Below, one piece after another: positions 60,401 through 64,000 of a stretch of 64,000 bases of DNA; position 1 is the first letter of the stretch; each line of letters begins with the position of its first letter. Where the stretch lies: the NCBI GenBank assembly GCA_025267735.1, contig CM046294.1, positions 39,741,570 through 39,805,569 of the forward strand, in the 5' to 3' direction. Both the position numbers and the translations under genes were made by a program. Source of the stretch: Mactra quadrangularis (Eukaryota > Mollusca > Bivalvia > Venerida > Mactridae). The notes beneath the pieces are model-generated. The model ran no database searches. It was given only the letters and a program-made list of their open reading frames with translations, and was not told where the DNA came from.

Positions 60401-63400
60401 TTGTCTGAAAATATATGCAAATCAATATTCTAAACGAGCATTGCTTATACATTCTGGAGGTTGTGTGAGTTAGCGTAAGGAAAACATTACATGACTTCTG
60501 AAAATAAATAAAGCAAAGTGGTTGATCGATCAATGAATATTAAGTTATTCAGTAATTGACCATATCCTAAAAGTAAGGAAAGTGTCAAAAGCCTTAATTT
60601 CGATTACTGGATTGTTCTGTTTTGTTATTTAGTAAACGACGGAAGCCTACTAGTAAGATGCTCTTAAGACACACAGCTGCTATATATATAGAAATACTTA
60701 CTGCTAGAACCCAAATTACATCAAAATGTCGTTCCAGTAAATGTTTATTTCCTATCATTGTATACAAAAAGTCACTAAATACATATAAAGAACGTGTTGC
60801 TATGGAATTTTGACGGTACATTTATTGAGAAGGATGTTTAGTTAAATATTAATAGAAATTCGTTGATGAAATTCAAACATTAAATAAAAAAAGAAAATAA
60901 AAAAACTTGCATGAGAAGCCACTTGTGTTTGACTTTTATTATTCTTATTAATGAATTAATTATACTTATATAAGAGTATATGTACAATCTATGAAAACAC
61001 TAAGTTTATATAAGATAGCCAGTTCATACATTTAGTGGAAATAATACTTACATATAACATTCAGTAGTAGTTTGTTTCTTGAAACTAGCATAGTTGTGTT
61101 TGCTTCATTGTTTGCTCTACAAAATACCTTTGTATCATTGTCTTGTCGAGTTACAAACAAACTTAGTTTACTGGTTGTAACACTTAAATCATAGTAATCA
61201 GTCGTTGTAGTAATGTTAGATGTTATCTGAGTTTCGTCACTATCTTGACCATTTGGATGTCTATACCAATATATTGTGGCAGCAGGTCTTGCTATTGATG
61301 CTGTACATGTAAACTCTTCTATTGTTTTTTCTTTGGCATTGACCAGGTAACCAGGAGGTGTTATTGTAACTGATTTAACTTGAGCTGAAAGTAAAATGCA
61401 AGTATTAAATAATAACGAGACAATTCAAATGCAAACATGTGCATATAAATACAAATTAATAGTTCGCGCGATTTATTGTTCTGTGCAGTTCAATAATTAA
61501 TCTTTTCAAAATATCAAGCATTGGCCGATAGTTTTTCACATTTTCGTGGTTATGACTTCTATATAAAACTAAATTTGACTGGAGAACGTATTTTGTTTCC
61601 AATAAATTATATTTTCATTAGAAGTTTATTTGTGCAACGGGAATGCTTTATACGAATGAAAGGATTATCATAGGATTTTCTATAACAGGACCTTACTTTT
61701 ATGTCCATTGCACTTAAACGTAATTGGTAAATTATGTACTTTTATACGGAATTGTACCATCGTTTGAAACTATATAATTATACATAAAAAATGTTAAACT
61801 ATGAATATATGAATTATCTTACTAGAGTTAACTAAGAATATCCACTAAGAATATAATAAAACTGATCAATGTTTGTAGATAAGGACATCATATCATGTCA
61901 AAGAATAATAGTTCACAATATATGTTTATGATGGGTATATTGGGTATGCATGTATATGTAGTGTAGGTATGTATGTATTGGTTGTGTATATGTACACATG
62001 TATATAGGTATGCATACATGTATTTATGCATATATGTGTGTGTGCATATTTATCTATGTGTATGTATGTATTTATATGTATATGTAGACACATAAAACAA
62101 GGTTGCAATGATACCTTATATTTTCACATTCATTGGTATCATTATTTGAAATTTACCTGTTGTACGAGGTAAAATAAAATGTATTATATGCCAGTGGCCT
62201 TTTTTGTAAGAATAAACAGTTAAGCATTTAACAATGCATTACATGGGGTTTGCAAATAGAAATACATATCGTATGATCTTGGATATTTACGGACACCAAC
62301 ATTTTATATTCACTACATTAACTTCAATTTGCTTCAATTTCGCAATTGAATTGAATCACAAAGTATAACCAAATAACATAAATGTTTTAAAATATACCTT
62401 TTATTACTTTAATAATCCGGTTTGATCCTGTTCCTTCAGTCTGATTAGGTGGTATGCACATATAAATGTCGTTATGTTCATATATTTGTACATTTAGTCT
62501 TGTAACTTGATATACTGTCTTGTTACATGAGTAGAAATAATCAACTGTGTTGTCTAGAAACGATTTACTAGATGCAGTAGTGCATGCTCCATACTGACCA
62601 CTCATAGCCGTTGTTTCTGATCCTATATTCCTATTCCAGTTGACATATTGTACATCAGATGATACTTTACATGTAAAGATTACATTATCTCCTTCAGTTA
62701 TTTCTTTGACATCAAATGTCATTGTTGGTTCACAATAACTACAACTCCCATCCTCTAAAAGAAACAATAATTTATGAAATTAAATATTTTTCATACAGAA
62801 GGTTAAGTCAAATAATCACTAACAGTCTATTAATAGGCTTTGTTTTTAAACGTTTACATAGAAGAGCCGTACATAACGATTTAATGTAACTATCTTTCGA
62901 ATTTCAGAAGGGTTTGCATGAGAAAGTATACGGTACGAGTATAAGCTTTGCATTTATATTTTTCTCTAATATATTTGTTTAATCCAGTGTCATTTGAAGA
63001 CGTCATGTATGTTTTATTAGCAGCGGAAGTTTAAAAATACTATTTTATTACATTATTTTTTTGACAATGTTGATTTTTGCTTGGTATTGATAAGAATTTC
63101 GAATATAAATTTGTCCTGCAATATTCATGTAGGTCTTAAAACATATCGTTCGGAAAGTCAGTTAGGTTTGTCAGACATTTTATTTGTCTTCTGCATAAAG
63201 GAGAACTATCACACTACTAAATTTATCAAAGTTATAGTTACCTTTCCTGGTTTTAATAATCCAAGTAGATCCTTTACTGTCTAATTGATGTGCATATTTA
63301 CAAGACAAAATGCGGTTATTTCTTATTACATCTGGAATTGCTTGAACTGTTACATGATACGCTGTTCTACTACATGCATACGAATATCCGCTACTATCAC

Positions 63401-63595
63401 TAAGAAAACTTTTAGATGGTAGCACGGTACATTGTCCATCCTGATAACTCATCAATGATATTCCTATAGGTCCTGATAAGTATGTCCATCTTGTTAAATT
63501 TGTTGATGATGGCACATTACATACAACTGTGTAGTTATCAATGTTACGTATCTCAACGACATCTACAACCAGTGTTGAAGACTGGCACGTGTATA
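54450..63595 (-). CDS. IgSF receptor unit E: six Ig, TM, short tail; open, signal exon outside window
   Basis: The only family member here without a visible lesion. Eight exons on the minus strand read V-like Ig 1, V-like Ig 2, Ig 3, Ig 4, Ig 5, Cys-poor Ig 6, TM and a short tail ending KKDVYENL. That is about 686 residues plus the missing signal peptide. Exon phases and several exon lengths equal those of unit D, but the FN3 exon is absent: Ig 6 and TM are only 199 bases apart. The tail lacks ITIM and ITSM, and the TM helix has no charged residue. It is convergent with D. By analogy with vertebrate paired receptors, E could bind like D but signal differently. This is inference. Confidence 0.85.
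55575..56360 (-). mobile_element. tRNA-like SINE split by a hAT-like element
   Basis: Joining the two flanks on the minus strand gives a tRNA-like unit: ATGGCCCAGTGGTAGGGCG (A-box region) on the right flank and GCGGTTCGATCCCCACTAGG (perfect B box) on the left flank. It is interrupted by 55,629-56,325. Confidence 0.65.
55629..56325. mobile_element. hAT-like non-autonomous element, 697 bp, 8-bp target duplication
   Basis: TAGGGCTCTATATCGGT at the left end and inverted ACCGGTGTAGAGCCCTA at the right. Flanking 8-mers are CCTACCAA (55,621-55,628) and CCTACCAC (56,326-56,333), alike at 7 of 8. An 8-bp duplication is typical of hAT elements. The interior has repeated ATCGATAC/CGATA motifs and no transposase. 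It lies in the long tail intron of unit E. Confidence 0.75.
57030..57182 (-). mobile_element. tRNA-derived SINE, family 2
   Basis: On the minus strand GTGTGGCCAAACGATTACGA, then B-box-like CGGTTCAAATC, then CTACACCGTTGTTTTCTTTA and AACAAGAAACTTTATCC. A decayed copy of the 40,345-40,492 family. Confidence 0.65.
57502..57621 (-). CDS. unit E transmembrane exon
   Basis: 120 nt, phase 1-1. GEGSSTSPG, then LLIGSIIGGTIGIIVLVALG and IIVVRRHGYLN. One helix with several small residues (GG, G), basic stop-transfer RR. Confidence 0.85.
57821..58114 (-). CDS. unit E exon for Cys-poor Ig domain 6
   Basis: 294 nt, phase 1-1. GHPRAAKYVDGNL, FDVIAYPPPTFKWYQLVNG, QSNLTIHSVGTNDFTSYKV, LSPYG. Same layout as D exon 7, with the Trp kept. 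Confidence 0.85.
58383..58658 (-). CDS. unit E exon for Ig domain 5
   Basis: 276 nt, phase 1-1. DEASITSFIIEGY, VRFVCIVDSNPTATMTLSHD, CLDAGIYVCDAYN. Matches D exon 6. Confidence 0.85.
60123..60404 (-). CDS. unit E exon for Ig domain 4
   Basis: 282 nt, phase 1-1. DKADYPYIPEEKEY, GTVACTVKGGNPTPTLTWEC, GGTCTCTSKQ. Same length and extra cysteines as D exon 5. Confidence 0.85.
61052..61384 (-). CDS. unit E exon for Ig domain 3
   Basis: 333 nt, phase 1-1, acceptor TTTACTTTCAG, donor ATAT|GTAAGT. AQVKSVTITPPGYL, FTCTASIARPAATIYWYRHP, LFVTRQDNDTKVFCRANN. I read this frame directly from the sequence; it is open throughout and equal in length to D exon 4. Confidence 0.85.
61918..62095. repeat. TATG/TGTA simple-sequence tract in an intron of unit E
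   Basis: Imperfect GTATGTATATGT-type repeats over about 180 bases. The 60-codon frame on the minus strand is a product of the repeat. Confidence 0.85.
62398..62754 (-). CDS. unit E exon for V-like Ig domain 2
   Basis: 357 nt, phase 1-1. EDGSCSYC, FTCKVSSDVQYVNWNRN, YGAC, YFYSCN, YQVT, HNDIYMC. The usual SNWI near the end is SNRI here. Confidence 0.85.
63242..63595 (-). CDS. unit E exon for V-like Ig domain 1
   Basis: 354 nt, phase 1-1, acceptor AAACACTTTTCAG, donor GAAAG|GTAACT. IYTCQSSTLVVDVVEI, VVCNVPSSTNLTRWTYL, DGQC, YSYACS, NNRILSCKY, GSTWIIK. The signal-peptide exon, about 0.4-0.5 kb upstream in the paralogues, was not found before the window edge. Confidence 0.85.
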
Positions 63596-64000
63596 CTGAA
63601 AAGTGTTTATATGAAAACAATAAAGCAATATCACTAATAGACATAACTCAATTCGGTTAATTGATGATTTGACGAATGACCTCAACACTACACACGAATA
63701 TTTCTAACTTAAACATAAAGATACATAAAGAAACATAAATAACACAAATATGATATAGAAAAGTTTAATGACGCGTTAAAACATTAAATTATTACTTCGT
63801 TATGTAAATATCACCATATACATTGAAAGAAGAAGAAAATGGACAGGGTGAACTAATGAATACGCATAAGCTCAAATGTCCACCTATAATTATGTATAAC
63901 GCTAACATTAGACATGCGACTTTTGAAAATCTAAAGTATTTTCATTTAAGTGCAAGCTGTTCTTTCAACGACAATCATTGAAACTGTGTAGTGAGTGTTA
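63596..64000. other. start of unit E intron 1, no gene seen
   Basis: Intron sequence. No signal-peptide exon like MKxxIFLGVLL is visible on the minus strand. Confidence 0.6.

Noticed and set aside
61926..62108. 60-codon ORF rich in His, Tyr, Ile and Thr
   Set aside because: It is a translation of a TATG/TGTA simple repeat within an intron of unit E.

Overview
The window is AT-rich eukaryotic DNA with GT-AG introns, phase-1 immunoglobulin (Ig) exons, AATAAA signals and many short transposons and tRNA-derived SINEs. The repeat types (SINEs with a GCGTTAAACC-AAC tail, GGGTCCGGACCCCC repeats, a GTCCGTCGTCCGTC repeat) and the style of the genes suggest a mollusc, most likely a bivalve. That identification is inference. 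Nothing bacterial is present.

The organising feature is a cluster of paralogous immunoglobulin-superfamily (IgSF) membrane receptors in different states of decay. Unit A (+, 0.1-3.4 kb) keeps one Ig exon and a short cytoplasmic-tail exon. Unit B/C (+, 12.9-22.6 kb) is a pseudogene: it keeps the signal peptide, a frameshifted first Ig exon, a fibronectin type III (FN3) exon with two stops, a transmembrane (TM) exon with a TGA, and an intact last exon carrying an ITIM and an ITSM. Unit F (-, 31.3-31.5 kb) is an orphan tail exon plus 3' UTR. Unit D (+, 45.2-54.0 kb) is nearly complete: signal peptide, six Ig domains, FN3, TM, and two alternative tails, one with ITIM + ITSM. It has a nonsense codon, a 1-base deletion and a lost splice acceptor. 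Unit E (-, 63.6-54.2 kb) is open throughout: six Ig domains, TM and a short tail. Its signal-peptide exon should lie just beyond the right edge. D and E converge tail to tail.

Domain order and exon lengths match between D and E (exon 2 is 354 nt, exon 4 is 333 nt and exon 5 is 282 nt in both). All extracellular exons are symmetrical phase 1-1 exons, so domains can be skipped, lost or gained without breaking the frame. The family has two kinds of tail: a long one with an ITIM (LxYADL) and an ITSM (TPYxxV) 24 residues apart, and a short one ending in KKDVYEN. A single shared tail exon appears to be either stopped (A, E, F) or read on to the ITIM exon (C). This resembles the paired inhibitory/non-inhibitory receptor families of vertebrates and is the most interesting content here.

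The space between and inside these genes holds mobile DNA. There is a frameshifted and truncated Tc1/mariner transposase (28.2-29.1 kb), a second transposase relic (38.4-38.6 kb), a LINE 3' end (44.6-45.0 kb) and several SINE families. There is a hAT-like element inserted into a tRNA-like SINE with an 8-bp target duplication (55.6-56.3 kb). A 2.77-kb terminal-inverted-repeat (TIR) element carries eight internal copies of a 13-bp motif (18.3-21.1 kb), and a 1.26-kb GC-richer TIR element lies at 42.5-43.7 kb. There are also palindromic MITEs, a 42-bp minisatellite, a 652-bp tandem duplication, and a solitary intronless ORF with RING-like cysteines (15.4-16.0 kb). The remaining stretches (about 4.3-7.9, 10.4-12.0, 22.7-28.1, 29.2-31.2, 32.3-38.3 and 39.1-42.4 kb) show no gene I can support.
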